This document shows positions 19,717-27,772 of a stretch of 64,000 bases of DNA, in pieces. This stretch comes from JBCDGZ01 sp038750655. GTDB lineage: Bacteria > Bacteroidota > Bacteroidia > Chitinophagales > Saprospiraceae. The notes beneath the pieces are model-generated. The model did no database searches. It saw nothing but the letters and a program-made list of their open reading frames with translations, and was not told where the DNA came from. Every line of letters begins with the position of its first letter. The stretch's first letter is position 1. The position numbers and the translations under genes are program-made. Location: positions 21,510 to 85,509 of the forward strand of contig JBCDGZ010000010.1 of NCBI GenBank assembly GCA_038750655.1, read 5' to 3'.

Positions 19717-20238
19717 TCAATCTCTCGGATCAAAGATAAACTGATACATAATAATAAAAATCATGGATATAAAAAAGCTCGATACCGTACGCAGAAATAT
19801 ATCACCGATATAGTAAAAAGTAAAGGCCTCAACAGAAAAATAGAAAAACAAATGGGCGAACATCAGAACGCTAGAATAAATCAAGAACCAGCTGAGGCCA
19901 AAGCGGGCTTTGGTCGGGGTATGGTTGACGTTGTAGCCGCCTCGGGGCTCCATGAAAGAGAGCACGAAGGGGCGGATGAAGGCGGTGAAGACGCCGGCGC
20001 TGGCGTGGACCCCCGGGGAGTCGTAAAAAATATCGATGCCGATGCCCAGTACGAAGCCTAGGCCCACTAGCAGGGAATGCGGGATGCGCAGGGGCAGCAG
20101 CATAATGAATAGGGGGTAGAGAAAGATGTTGAAATAGTTGAAGTTTTCCCAACCTAGAGAGAAACGCTTGAGGACCAAGACTTGCAAGAAGACCAGCCCT
20201 AGAAAGCGGAGTGTATTTGCGAGAACCGTACTATTCAT
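19717..20238 (-). CDS. mreD: Rod shape-determining protein MreD
   Basis: A 173-aa, five-to-six-helix membrane protein. The sequence itself is weakly conserved, as usual for MreD, but the size, the hydrophobic profile and the GLVFLQVLVLKRF start, as well as its place between mreC (8-nt overlap) and mrdA, make the assignment firm. It forms part of the elongasome in the inner membrane and links MreC to the PBP2 complex. Confidence 0.9.
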   Translation of the reverse strand: MNSTVLANTLRFLGLVFLQVLVLKRFSLGWENFNYFNIFLYPLFIMLLPLRIPHSLLVGLGFVLGIGIDIFYDSPGVHASAGVFTAFIRPFVLSFMEPRGGYNVNHTPTKARFGLSWFLIYSSVLMFAHLFFYFSVEAFTFYYIGDIFLRTVSSFFISMIFIIMYQFIFDPRD

Positions 20239-21061
20239 CCTGCCCCTCGTTTTTGAGTTCTTCCAGTTCGTTTTTAAGCAAATTGTTGATCACATAAACG
20301 TACTTGATGTTACTCAGGTCGTTGCCGAGTGCGACGTCAATGGTGTAGAAATTACTGCCCGGTTCGATGTAAAAATCTTCGATGGTACCAATCATGATGC
20401 CCTCCGGGAAAATCGAGGAGTAGCCGCTGGTTTGTATGGTATCCCCCTTGACGAGATCGGCGTGCTTGGGAATATCGATGAGCGTCGTCTGCGTCGGATC
20501 GCTGTTTCGCCAAACCAAGAAGCCATGATAGCCATTGCGGCGCACCGCCGCGCTGATCCGCGATTCCTTGTTGAGTATAGACATCACACTAGCAAAGTGC
20601 TCGGTGCATTTGTTGATGACGCCGACGAGACCAGACTTGCTGACGACGCCCATCCCCGGCTTGACCTTTTGTTTTTCTCCCAGCTCAATAGTCAGAAAGT
20701 TATTGTGCGAGCTGATGGAGTTGTTCCGTACTTTGGCGGGCATAAACTCGTACATCATCAAGGTATCCTGATAAAACATGGTATCCCTAGTCGGGCTTTG
20801 GATTAAGCGGGCATTATCGAGGCGAGCGTAGAGTTGGGCATTTTCACGGGAGATGGAGTCGGCAACGGCGGATAGATTCCAGAACTTGGTGACCTCGTCC
20901 ATTTGGGAGTACAAAAAACCGCTGATGGTATTGGCAGAGCTGAAGAAGATTTGGTTTTGCTTCTTATTGTATTGCACGACCATGTAGAAACACAGACCTT
21001 CTAGCAAGAGGAAAAGGATGAATCCCCCGTATTTTATAAAGATCAGAATCAGGTTGCGCAT
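20231..21061 (-). CDS. mreC: Rod shape-determining protein MreC
   Basis: A 276-aa periplasmic scaffold anchored by one N-terminal helix (about residues 8-28). A coiled-coil stretch (about 60-85) and the beta-domain follow, with the family motifs PGMGVVSKSGLVGVI and SSHNNFLTIE. The MreC beta domains bind PBP2 and activate it. The end overlaps the mreD start by 8 nt, and the gene begins 40 nt after mreB. Confidence 0.93.
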   Translation of the reverse strand: MRNLILIFIKYGGFILFLLLEGLCFYMVVQYNKKQNQIFFSSANTISGFLYSQMDEVTKFWNLSAVADSISRENAQLYARLDNARLIQSPTRDTMFYQDTLMMYEFMPAKVRNNSISSHNNFLTIELGEKQKVKPGMGVVSKSGLVGVINKCTEHFASVMSILNKESRISAAVRRNGYHGFLVWRNSDPTQTTLIDIPKHADLVKGDTIQTSGYSSIFPEGIMIGTIEDFYIEPGSNFYTIDVALGNDLSNIKYVYVINNLLKNELEELKNEGQDE

Positions 21062-21101
21062 ACATTAAGGCTTTGGCGAAGACCAAAGCATATTTGCCAG
21101 G

Positions 21102-22133
21102 TCAAACGCTCTTTCGATCGATAAGGAAAGAAAAACGGTCCGATTTCTTCAAAGCAATCCCGGTACCTCGGACCACTGCGCGCAGTGGGTCTTCTGCGAT
21201 GTGTACAGGCAGCTTGGTCTTTTGAGCGATTCGTTTGTCCAATCCCCGGAGCAAGGCTCCACCGCCGGTGAGGTAGAGGCCGGTTTGGTAGATGTCCGAT
21301 GCCAATTCCGGTGGGGTGGTTTCCAATGCTTTGAGAACGGCATCTTCGACCTTAGAGATGGATTTATCGAGGGCGTGAGCAATTTCCTGGTAGGTGATGG
21401 TAATTTGTTTAGGGATACCTGTCATCAAGTCCCGGCCGTTGACGGCGTAGTCGCTAGGCGGCGTTTCCAACTCCGGCAGGGCGGAGCCCACGTTGATCTT
21501 GATTTGCTCGGCAGTACGCTCTCCGATGAGGATGTTGTGCTGCCGCTTCATGTAATTCATGATGTCGATGGTAAACTCATCTCCTGCGGTCCGGATGGAT
21601 TGGTCGCAGACGATACCCGAAAGGGCGATTACCGCGATCTCCGTCGTTCCTCCTCCGATGTCAATAATCATGTTGCCGATGGGCTCCTCGACATCCAGTC
21701 CAATACCGAGGGCGGCAGCCATCGGCTCGTGGATGAGGTAGGTCTCTTTGGAATCGACATGATCTGCGGAGTCGAAGACGGCGCGCTTTTCCACCTCCGT
21801 GATTCCCGAGGGAATACAGATGACCATTTTCATATGGGTGAAAAACTTTCGGCGGTTGCCCGTCATATTGATCAGTCCCTGGATCATGCTTTCGGCAGCT
21901 TGAAAATCTGCGATAACACCATCTTTGAGTGGACGGATGGTTTTTATATTTTCATGAGTTTTTTCGTGCATTTGCATGGCCTTCGTTCCCACGGCGATCG
22001 TCTCTCCCGTTCTGCGATTAATGGCCACGATGGAAGGCTCATCTACCACCACATTACCATCTTGGATGATGAGCGTGTTTGCTGTTCCAAGGTCAATTGC
22101 TAACTCCTGCGTAAAAAAGCTGAACAGTTTCAT
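21102..22133 (-). CDS. mreB: Rod shape-determining protein MreB (bacterial actin)
   Basis: A 343-aa actin-fold ATPase that positions cell-wall synthesis. Visible motifs are LAIDLGTANT (phosphate 1), VDEPSIVAI, IDIGGGTTEIAVI (phosphate 2) and LTGGGALLRGLD (adenosine). I start at the ATG at 22133 (MKLFSFFTQ); a longer frame begins at 22202 but its extra 23 residues do not fit the family. The N-terminal FFTQE gives the amphipathic membrane-contacting end. A long 5' untranslated region (about 220 nt) and the promoter at 22357-22386 precede it. Confidence 0.96.
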   Translation of the reverse strand: MKLFSFFTQELAIDLGTANTLIIQDGNVVVDEPSIVAINRRTGETIAVGTKAMQMHEKTHENIKTIRPLKDGVIADFQAAESMIQGLINMTGNRRKFFTHMKMVICIPSGITEVEKRAVFDSADHVDSKETYLIHEPMAAALGIGLDVEEPIGNMIIDIGGGTTEIAVIALSGIVCDQSIRTAGDEFTIDIMNYMKRQHNILIGERTAEQIKINVGSALPELETPPSDYAVNGRDLMTGIPKQITITYQEIAHALDKSISKVEDAVLKALETTPPELASDIYQTGLYLTGGGALLRGLDKRIAQKTKLPVHIAEDPLRAVVRGTGIALKKSDRFSFLIDRKSV

Positions 22134-22356
22134 TAATAAGTTTGAGTTCTTTAAACGCCTACAACAAGTTCTCTCTGTTTGCTGGCATAGCAGCAAACAC
22201 AAAAGAAATCAAAATTTGCGTAAAAATGAAGAAATAATACTATTCAATTGAATAAAAACTTGCTATATGATTAAAAACAATAGCTTACGGTTTAGCCTAG
22301 GGTAAGCTTCGGTAGAAAGGGAGGCAAAATGTTTTGCAAATCAATTGCTTATAGGG

Positions 22357-22386
22357 CAAAGCTACACAAAAAATTGGGCTTACAAA
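22357..22386 (-). promoter_or_regulatory. Promoter of the mreBCD-mrdA operon
   Basis: On the minus strand, TTTG (22386-22383) is followed after 18 nt by TAGCTTTG (22364-22357), a full Bacteroidota -33/-7 pair. It overlaps the stop codon of the M16 gene by only a few bases on the upstream side and would give a ~220-nt leader for mreB. Confidence 0.6.
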
Positions 22387-22388
22387 AC

Positions 22389-23657
22389 TCATTGCCCAAC
22401 GATGACTTCCCACATCTCTTCGCGGCTGAAAAATCGCTGAGCCAAGGCCCTTAGTTCTTCGGCACTGATGTGGCGAATGGTATGGGCCAATTGCTCAAAA
22501 TTATCGAAGGATAAGCCCTCGGTAATGCCTACGCGGACGATCTCTGAAACGTTGAACGCACCGTCCAGAGACGTTAACAAATTGCCCAGCAAATAATTGC
22601 GGACCATTTGTAGTTCCTCTTCTTTGACCAGCTCTGTTTTCATTCTTTCCATCTCGGCGTAAATCTCTTTGCGGGTGGGTTCAACCATATCGTTGCTCAC
22701 CTCGGTGCCAATGCAAAAGTAGCCGTCTTGAAACAGGGTTTCGGCGGAAGAATAGATGTTGTAGGTGTAGCCTTTGTCTTCGCGGATATTGGCCATCAAC
22801 CTCGATCCGAAGTAGCCGCCGTAGATGGTGTTGAGCACGTACATGGCCTTGTAGTCTGGATGGTGACGGTTGAAGAGGCGTCGTCCGATGCGAATAGCAG
22901 TTTGCAGCGATTCGTCCTGTTGGAGGCGCAGTTGCTGCGGTTGAGTGTGGATGGTGGGAAAATATCCTTGCGAAACAAGCCCGGTGGGAATATTACTGAA
23001 ATGCTCGTTGAGCAGCTCAATATGTCGGTCTTCCGTTTTACCGCTGATGAAGAGATAGCAGTTGTTGCGGTTGTAATGCTGTTGGAAATGGGCCATCAAA
23101 TCTTCGCGGGTCAGGGCCGCATAGCTCTCCAGGCTGCTGTTGTAGCCGTAGGGATGGTCGCTGCCGAAGATCAGCTCGGTGATGGTTCGGTAGGCCACCA
23201 CATCATTTTTAGACAGGTCGACCTGTAGGCGTTGCTGATGGCGCTCGATGAAAGCTTTTAGTTCCTCTTCCGGAAAGGCAGGCCGAGTGAGAATAGACGA
23301 GAATAATGGTAATAGTTTGTCAAAATGCTTACTCAAGCTGTACAGGATAAAATTGGAAGTATCCAGGTTGATAGGCGTATTCAAAGAGCCACCATAAAAA
23401 TCCAGAATTTCAGCAATTTCAGCCGCCGAATGCTCTGTAGTGCCCTCGCGGAGTAAGCGGGCCGTCGCCCGTCCGACCATATGCTTGCGCTCGTAAGGTC
23501 TGCCTGCCCGGAATACCACTTCCAGCTTGAGTACTTCCTGCGTACCCAACTTGACTTCATACACCGGAATGCCATTATCCAGCAGGTGCTTTTTCGGTCT
23601 CGGCAGATAAATATCCGAGATTTGCTGTATTGGCGGAGCCACTTTTCTATCCAACAT
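22389..23657 (-). CDS. M16 peptidase-like protein, probably non-catalytic
   Basis: A 422-aa protein with two M16-type (insulinase/processing peptidase) repeats. The second shows the usual R-Y core and GGYFGSRLMANIREDKGYTY. In the first repeat the zinc site HxxEH is missing: the region reads MVGRATARLLREGTTEH, where a catalytic subunit has G-x-A-H-F-L-E-H. It therefore resembles the inactive partner of two-subunit M16B peptidases. Such partners usually lie next to the active subunit, but the upstream neighbour is the divergent dnaN and the downstream one is mreB. No signal peptide is seen. Confidence 0.88.
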   Translation of the reverse strand: MLDRKVAPPIQQISDIYLPRPKKHLLDNGIPVYEVKLGTQEVLKLEVVFRAGRPYERKHMVGRATARLLREGTTEHSAAEIAEILDFYGGSLNTPINLDTSNFILYSLSKHFDKLLPLFSSILTRPAFPEEELKAFIERHQQRLQVDLSKNDVVAYRTITELIFGSDHPYGYNSSLESYAALTREDLMAHFQQHYNRNNCYLFISGKTEDRHIELLNEHFSNIPTGLVSQGYFPTIHTQPQQLRLQQDESLQTAIRIGRRLFNRHHPDYKAMYVLNTIYGGYFGSRLMANIREDKGYTYNIYSSAETLFQDGYFCIGTEVSNDMVEPTRKEIYAEMERMKTELVKEEELQMVRNYLLGNLLTSLDGAFNVSEIVRVGITEGLSFDNFEQLAHTIRHISAEELRALAQRFFSREEMWEVIVGQ

Positions 23658-23755
23658 AGTGCAAAGGTATGACTTTGACCAGATTATTAACAGAGGGAGA
23701 CAAAGTTATCAACATTCTGTTAACTTTTTATGGTGCAAAACTAGTTGAGAAGGCT

Positions 23756-23763
23756 TATTTTTG
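23756..23763 (+). promoter_or_regulatory. Candidate -7 box for dnaN
   Basis: TATTTTTG fits TAnnTTTG and lies 32 nt before the dnaN ATG. The -33 element is not clear. Confidence 0.4.
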
Positions 23764-23795
23764 TGCATCTTAAACCAATACAAAGTACAATCTTT

Positions 23796-24911
23796 ATGAA
23801 ATTTAGCGTTTCGTCATCTGATCTCTTGAAGCACTTGCAAATCGCCGGAGGAGCAATCGCCTCTAATCCTGTCCTACCCATCCTCGAAGACTTTCTGTTT
23901 ACCATAGATAATAACCAACTCAATATTTTTGCGACGGATCTGGAAACCTCCATCAAAACCCAGATCGAAGTCAACGCCGATGGCAACGGCACGGTGGCCG
24001 TGCCGGCCAAGATTCTCTTGGACACCCTCAAAGAACTGCCCGCTCAGCCCATTACCTTTTCTGTCAATGACGAAAATTTTGGTATAGAAATCACCTCCGC
24101 CTACGGTAAGTACCGCCTCGCCGGAGAAAACGGAGAAGACTTTCCCGCTATTCCCGAGCCAGAAACCGTAGACAGCATCACCCTGCAAGCTCCTATGCTG
24201 ACGCAGGCCATCAGCAAAACCCTCTTTGCTACTAGCAATGACGAACTGCGCCCCTCCATGACCGGGGTTTATTTCCAAGTGGATTTCAATAAGCTGACTT
24301 TTGTAGCGACGGATGCGCATAAGTTGGTTAAATATACCTTCGCCAATATCCAAAGCGAAGTGTCTACCTCCTTCATCGTTCCGAAGAAAGCCCTTAATCT
24401 CCTAAAAGGTGCTCTTCCCTCTGGTGATGAGGTGAAACTGTCCTTCAACAAGGCCAATGCCTTTTTCTCCTTCGGCAATATCGAAGTGGTTTGTCGCCTC
24501 ATCGACGCCCGCTACCCCGACTACAATGCCGTTATCCCCGTAGACAATCCCAATCTGTTGACTCTAGGTCGCTCCGACTTCCTCAACTCCCTCAAGCGGA
24601 TTGCCATCTACGCCAATAAAACCACCAACCAGGTTATCCTCACCATCAACGATGGGAGCCTGACCGTCTCCGCCCAGGATTTGGACTTCTCTAACGAAGC
24701 CACCGAGCAGTTGTCCTGCACCTACGGCGGCGAACCGCTCACCATCGGCTTCAACGCCAAGTTCCTCATTGAAATGCTCAATGTCCTAGAAAGCGACGAC
24801 ATCAAGTTGGAACTCTCCACGCCCACCCGCGCCGGCATCCTACTGCCGACCGAAGAGGTAGAGGGCGAGCAGATTCTGATGCTGGTCATGCCGGTGATGT
24901 TGAGCAACTAG
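23796..24911 (+). CDS. dnaN: DNA polymerase III sliding clamp (beta subunit)
   Basis: The 371-aa clamp forms a dimeric ring round DNA and tethers polymerase III. Visible are the N-terminal MKFSVSSSDLLKHLQIA start, the LPILEDFLF segment, RPSMTGVYFQ, VATDAHKLVKY and the C-terminal LVMPVMLSN, equivalent to the MPMRL tail that lines the protein-binding pocket. I start at 23796 rather than the upstream frame at 23745 because homologues begin with this Met. dnaA is not adjacent. It is divergent from the M16 gene. Confidence 0.96.
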   Translation: MKFSVSSSDLLKHLQIAGGAIASNPVLPILEDFLFTIDNNQLNIFATDLETSIKTQIEVNADGNGTVAVPAKILLDTLKELPAQPITFSVNDENFGIEITSAYGKYRLAGENGEDFPAIPEPETVDSITLQAPMLTQAISKTLFATSNDELRPSMTGVYFQVDFNKLTFVATDAHKLVKYTFANIQSEVSTSFIVPKKALNLLKGALPSGDEVKLSFNKANAFFSFGNIEVVCRLIDARYPDYNAVIPVDNPNLLTLGRSDFLNSLKRIAIYANKTTNQVILTINDGSLTVSAQDLDFSNEATEQLSCTYGGEPLTIGFNAKFLIEMLNVLESDDIKLELSTPTRAGILLPTEEVEGEQILMLVMPVMLSN

Positions 24912-24951
24912 GTTGGGGAGCGTGCCATTCAATGGATTCGCGACTTGTAAG

Positions 24952-26481
24952 CTAGTCGTTTCTTTCCAACACGTACAAATAATAACTTTCATTCTTAAAG
25001 CTGTAGCGATCAAACTGCTCCCATAAGCGCAGATTAGGATAGCGCTTGGGGTCTACAGGTTGATGAGTCAGAACGATCAAGCCCTTGGTCTTTTTGTATT
25101 TGGCAAAAAGTGCCAGCTCTGCTTCTGGAGGGAGGTAGACTTTTTCTAACCATTTAAAATAGGTGAACGGCTTGCCATCGGGCAATTCGTAGAACGGCCG
25201 GCCGGCGTAGCCACTGACGGGTGCCGCCTCGAACTTATTGATGGCGACAATCGGGACGGTAGCCGGAACCTTTTCTTTGATAAACTCCCCGGCGTAAATG
25301 GCATTGCTGAAGGGATGGCGATATTCCTTCAGTAGTGCGCGACCGCAGTGCCACAGCTGCCCCACCAGAAATAGCCCGAGAATAGCGTACTGAAAAGGTT
25401 TGAAGCCCCCTTGGCGGTCCATCCAAAGGGATAGGCAGCAGACGAAGAACACAAAGGCCATACCCCACTGCCGCACACCACCAGTGTAGATACTGATTAG
25501 GAAGAGGTAAAGGACCAGGGTGAAGGCCAGAAAGGTCAGTAGTAGTCGTTTGTCAGCCCAAAAGAACCAGCAAAGAGCGGCGAGGACCAGCAGGCTCAGC
25601 AGGAGGCCGAAGGCCGAGGTGCCTTCGATATTGGTATCGGGTAGGAGGCCGAGGCAGTAGGTGTTGGCCAGACTGCCTTGAAATGCCTTGGCCGCGACGG
25701 CTGCCGAGAAGGGCTGGTCGAGGTAGGCCCGGGAAAGCTCCTCTTCACTGCTGCCTCTGGGGTAAACGGTGGCGACGAAGACCAAGAGCCCCAACCCCAG
25801 CCCGAGGGCGGCACTTTGCAAATGCTTCGTACGGAATAACTTCCCTAACTGTCGATGTTTAAGATAGTCACCGAGTAAGAGGTAGAGCATGAAAGCGCCG
25901 GCCATGATCAAGCCATAGACCTCCGTTTGGCAGAGAGCGAAGAGGGTCAGCGGCAGGGCAATGGGATATTTGGGGGGTTGCTGTACCATCAAGGTGGTGA
26001 AGCCCGCCAGCAGCATCACCCAGATGTAACCGCGATTGATTAGGCCGTATTCGAAGAAGAAGAGGTAGGAACCGAATAGGCCGATGCAGAGCAGCAGCGG
26101 CAGGCGGAAGCGGAAGAACAGCAGGTAGTAGAAGGCCAGTGCGGGGAGGGCATGGGCGATTTGTAGGATGGTGGCTTCGTCGGTGGCCGCAGGCAGTAAG
26201 GTCCAGCACTTGAGGTAGAGGTACCAGAGGGCAGGGTGGCCCTCGTAGTAGAGGAAGCCGAAGAGCTGGGACCAGCCCAGGTCGCGGGCGACCAGCCAGG
26301 CTTGCCATTCATCTTTCCACAACTCGTGATAGAAAAATTTGACCAACAGGTAGGCCAGCACACACAGCACAAAGGCGATGACTTTGTACAGCGGTAGTTT
26401 CTGGGTTGGACTTGGAGTGGCTGGATTCAAATTCTGATGATGTTTGCTTTGAGAAGGCTCTGCTTCGCAATTATTGATCAA
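24952..26481 (-). CDS. Polytopic membrane protein, probable GT-C glycosyltransferase
   Basis: A 509-aa protein with about ten to twelve membrane helices. Soon after the first helix comes HELWKDEWQAW, an Asp-Glu pair in the first extracytoplasmic loop like the catalytic D-E of family 39/PMT-type GT-C enzymes (ArnT, RgtA). The large last third contains a soluble part (about residues 410-509). Such enzymes move sugars from polyprenyl-phosphate donors to lipid, protein or glycan. Donor and acceptor cannot be told. It is convergent with dnaN and divergent from the lipoprotein at 26600. The coding region is GC-rich. Confidence 0.7.
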   Translation of the reverse strand: MINNCEAEPSQSKHHQNLNPATPSPTQKLPLYKVIAFVLCVLAYLLVKFFYHELWKDEWQAWLVARDLGWSQLFGFLYYEGHPALWYLYLKCWTLLPAATDEATILQIAHALPALAFYYLLFFRFRLPLLLCIGLFGSYLFFFEYGLINRGYIWVMLLAGFTTLMVQQPPKYPIALPLTLFALCQTEVYGLIMAGAFMLYLLLGDYLKHRQLGKLFRTKHLQSAALGLGLGLLVFVATVYPRGSSEEELSRAYLDQPFSAAVAAKAFQGSLANTYCLGLLPDTNIEGTSAFGLLLSLLVLAALCWFFWADKRLLLTFLAFTLVLYLFLISIYTGGVRQWGMAFVFFVCCLSLWMDRQGGFKPFQYAILGLFLVGQLWHCGRALLKEYRHPFSNAIYAGEFIKEKVPATVPIVAINKFEAAPVSGYAGRPFYELPDGKPFTYFKWLEKVYLPPEAELALFAKYKKTKGLIVLTHQPVDPKRYPNLRLWEQFDRYSFKNESYYLYVLERND

Positions 26482-26599
26482 AAGTATAACGAATCGCGGA
26501 ATAAAAGGGCGGAGTGCCTATTTAATTTTTTATCTTCGTTGTACAGCTATTACCCCAACAGACCGGATAGACATTTATTCACATTACCAAAACCGCATC

Positions 26600-27082
26600 A
26601 TGTCCATCAAGTCTTGCTCATTTGTATTTTCGGTCCTTTTCTTTGCTACGATTGCCTGTAGCCCTCCGCCTAACCCTGGCCCGGAGGCCGTCGCCCGCCA
26701 ATGGCAGGCCTTTGTGGATAAAAATCAGTTTGATGAGGCGCGGAAACTCAGCACGCCCCGCGCCCAGGAGATGGTCAGCCTAATGGAGCGCTTGTTTCAG
26801 GGCGAAGAGGGCGATCTAACCAGCAGCACCCTATTTAAAAGTATGAATTGTGCAGAAAAAGGTGACTCCCTGGCCATTTGCACCTATCAAATCATCGACG
26901 AAGAAGAGTTGATTGTTGACAGCTTTACGCTCATTAAAGATGGTAGTAACTGGCTGGTGGATATTCCCGAAGAAGAAGACATTATGGAGGAGGAAGATGT
27001 AGAAAAATTATTCAATGAGTTTGAGGAAATCCTCAATAAAGCGTTAGAGGAAGAAGAAGGCAAGACCATAGAATCGAAATAA
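26600..27082 (+). CDS. Small lipoprotein, DUF4878-like
   Basis: A 160-aa predicted lipoprotein. The ATG at 26600 (MSIKSCSFVF) gives a signal peptide ending in the lipobox FATIAC; the frame is open further upstream but those residues would destroy the signal. The mature part starts with Pro-rich PPPNPG and has a cystatin/NTF2-like pattern (AVARQWQAFVDKNQFDEARKL) seen in DUF4878 lipoproteins. The C-terminal ~35 residues are very acidic (EEEDIMEEEDVEKLF). It ends 7 nt before nadD, so it is likely co-transcribed. Role unknown. Confidence 0.75.
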   Translation: MSIKSCSFVFSVLFFATIACSPPPNPGPEAVARQWQAFVDKNQFDEARKLSTPRAQEMVSLMERLFQGEEGDLTSSTLFKSMNCAEKGDSLAICTYQIIDEEELIVDSFTLIKDGSNWLVDIPEEEDIMEEEDVEKLFNEFEEILNKALEEEEGKTIESK

Positions 27083-27089
27083 ATACAGC

Positions 27090-27665
27090 ATGAAGGTTGG
27101 ATTGTTTTTTGGCTCCTTTAATCCGGTCCATACCGGGCATATGATTATTGCGAATTACATGGCTACCCAGACTGATCTCGATCAGGTTTGGATGGTCGTT
27201 TCTCCACAAAACCCTCTGAAGAAAAAAAGCAGCCTGGCCAGGGACCACGATCGTCTGCACCTCGTGCGGCTGGCCACCGAGGAAAATCCGCTGCTCAAAA
27301 CCTCCGACATCGAGTTCAAACTGCCCCAACCCTCTTACACCATTGATACCCTAACCTATTTGCAAGAGAAATATCCTGATCGGCGCTTTGCCCTAATCAT
27401 GGGAGGAGACAATTTGGGCACTTTGCACAAGTGGAAAAACTATGAGCTGATCCTCCAAGATCACGAAATCTATGTCTACAAACGGCCCCATTACGATCTG
27501 GGTGATCTGCAAACACATCCGGCTATTAAGCTCTTCGATGCACCGCTGATGGAAATCTCTGCTAGCTATGTGAGAAAGTGCATACGCGAGGGTAAGTCAG
27601 TACAGTATCTGCTAACCGAGCCCGTTTTCAACTATCTACAAGCCAGCCATTTGTACCGCAAATAG
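27090..27665 (+). CDS. nadD: Nicotinate-nucleotide adenylyltransferase
   Basis: NadD joins nicotinate mononucleotide and ATP to deaminoNAD in NAD synthesis, in the cytoplasm. The 191-aa length is right. The nucleotidyltransferase motifs are FFGSFNPVHTGH near the N-terminus, SPQNPLKKK, MGGDNLGTLHKW and the late ISASYVRKCI, the equivalent of the ISSTxIR ATP-binding motif. It is 7 nt downstream of the lipoprotein gene. Confidence 0.95.
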   Translation: MKVGLFFGSFNPVHTGHMIIANYMATQTDLDQVWMVVSPQNPLKKKSSLARDHDRLHLVRLATEENPLLKTSDIEFKLPQPSYTIDTLTYLQEKYPDRRFALIMGGDNLGTLHKWKNYELILQDHEIYVYKRPHYDLGDLQTHPAIKLFDAPLMEISASYVRKCIREGKSVQYLLTEPVFNYLQASHLYRK

Positions 27666-27717
27666 AATTGTCGTGCATTTTCTATTCCACTCCTACATTT
27701 TTCTTAAGAAACAATAA

Positions 27718-27725
27718 TAACTTTG
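27718..27725 (+). promoter_or_regulatory. Candidate -7 box for the PorZ-like gene
   Basis: TAACTTTG fits TAnnTTTG, 47 nt before the ATG at 27773. No clear -33 element. Confidence 0.35.
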
Positions 27726-27772
27726 ATTTCTAGTTCTTAAAATGGAAATCTACTACTAAACTAATTAAGGCA

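Noticed and set aside
21201..22103. 300-aa plus-strand frame opposite mreB
   Set aside because: Its translation is an antisense shadow of a highly conserved gene.
23690..23795. TTATCAACA resembling a DnaA box beside dnaN
   Set aside because: Only one imperfect 9-mer is seen. No cluster of boxes, no dnaA gene and no AT-rich unwinding region that would mark an origin.
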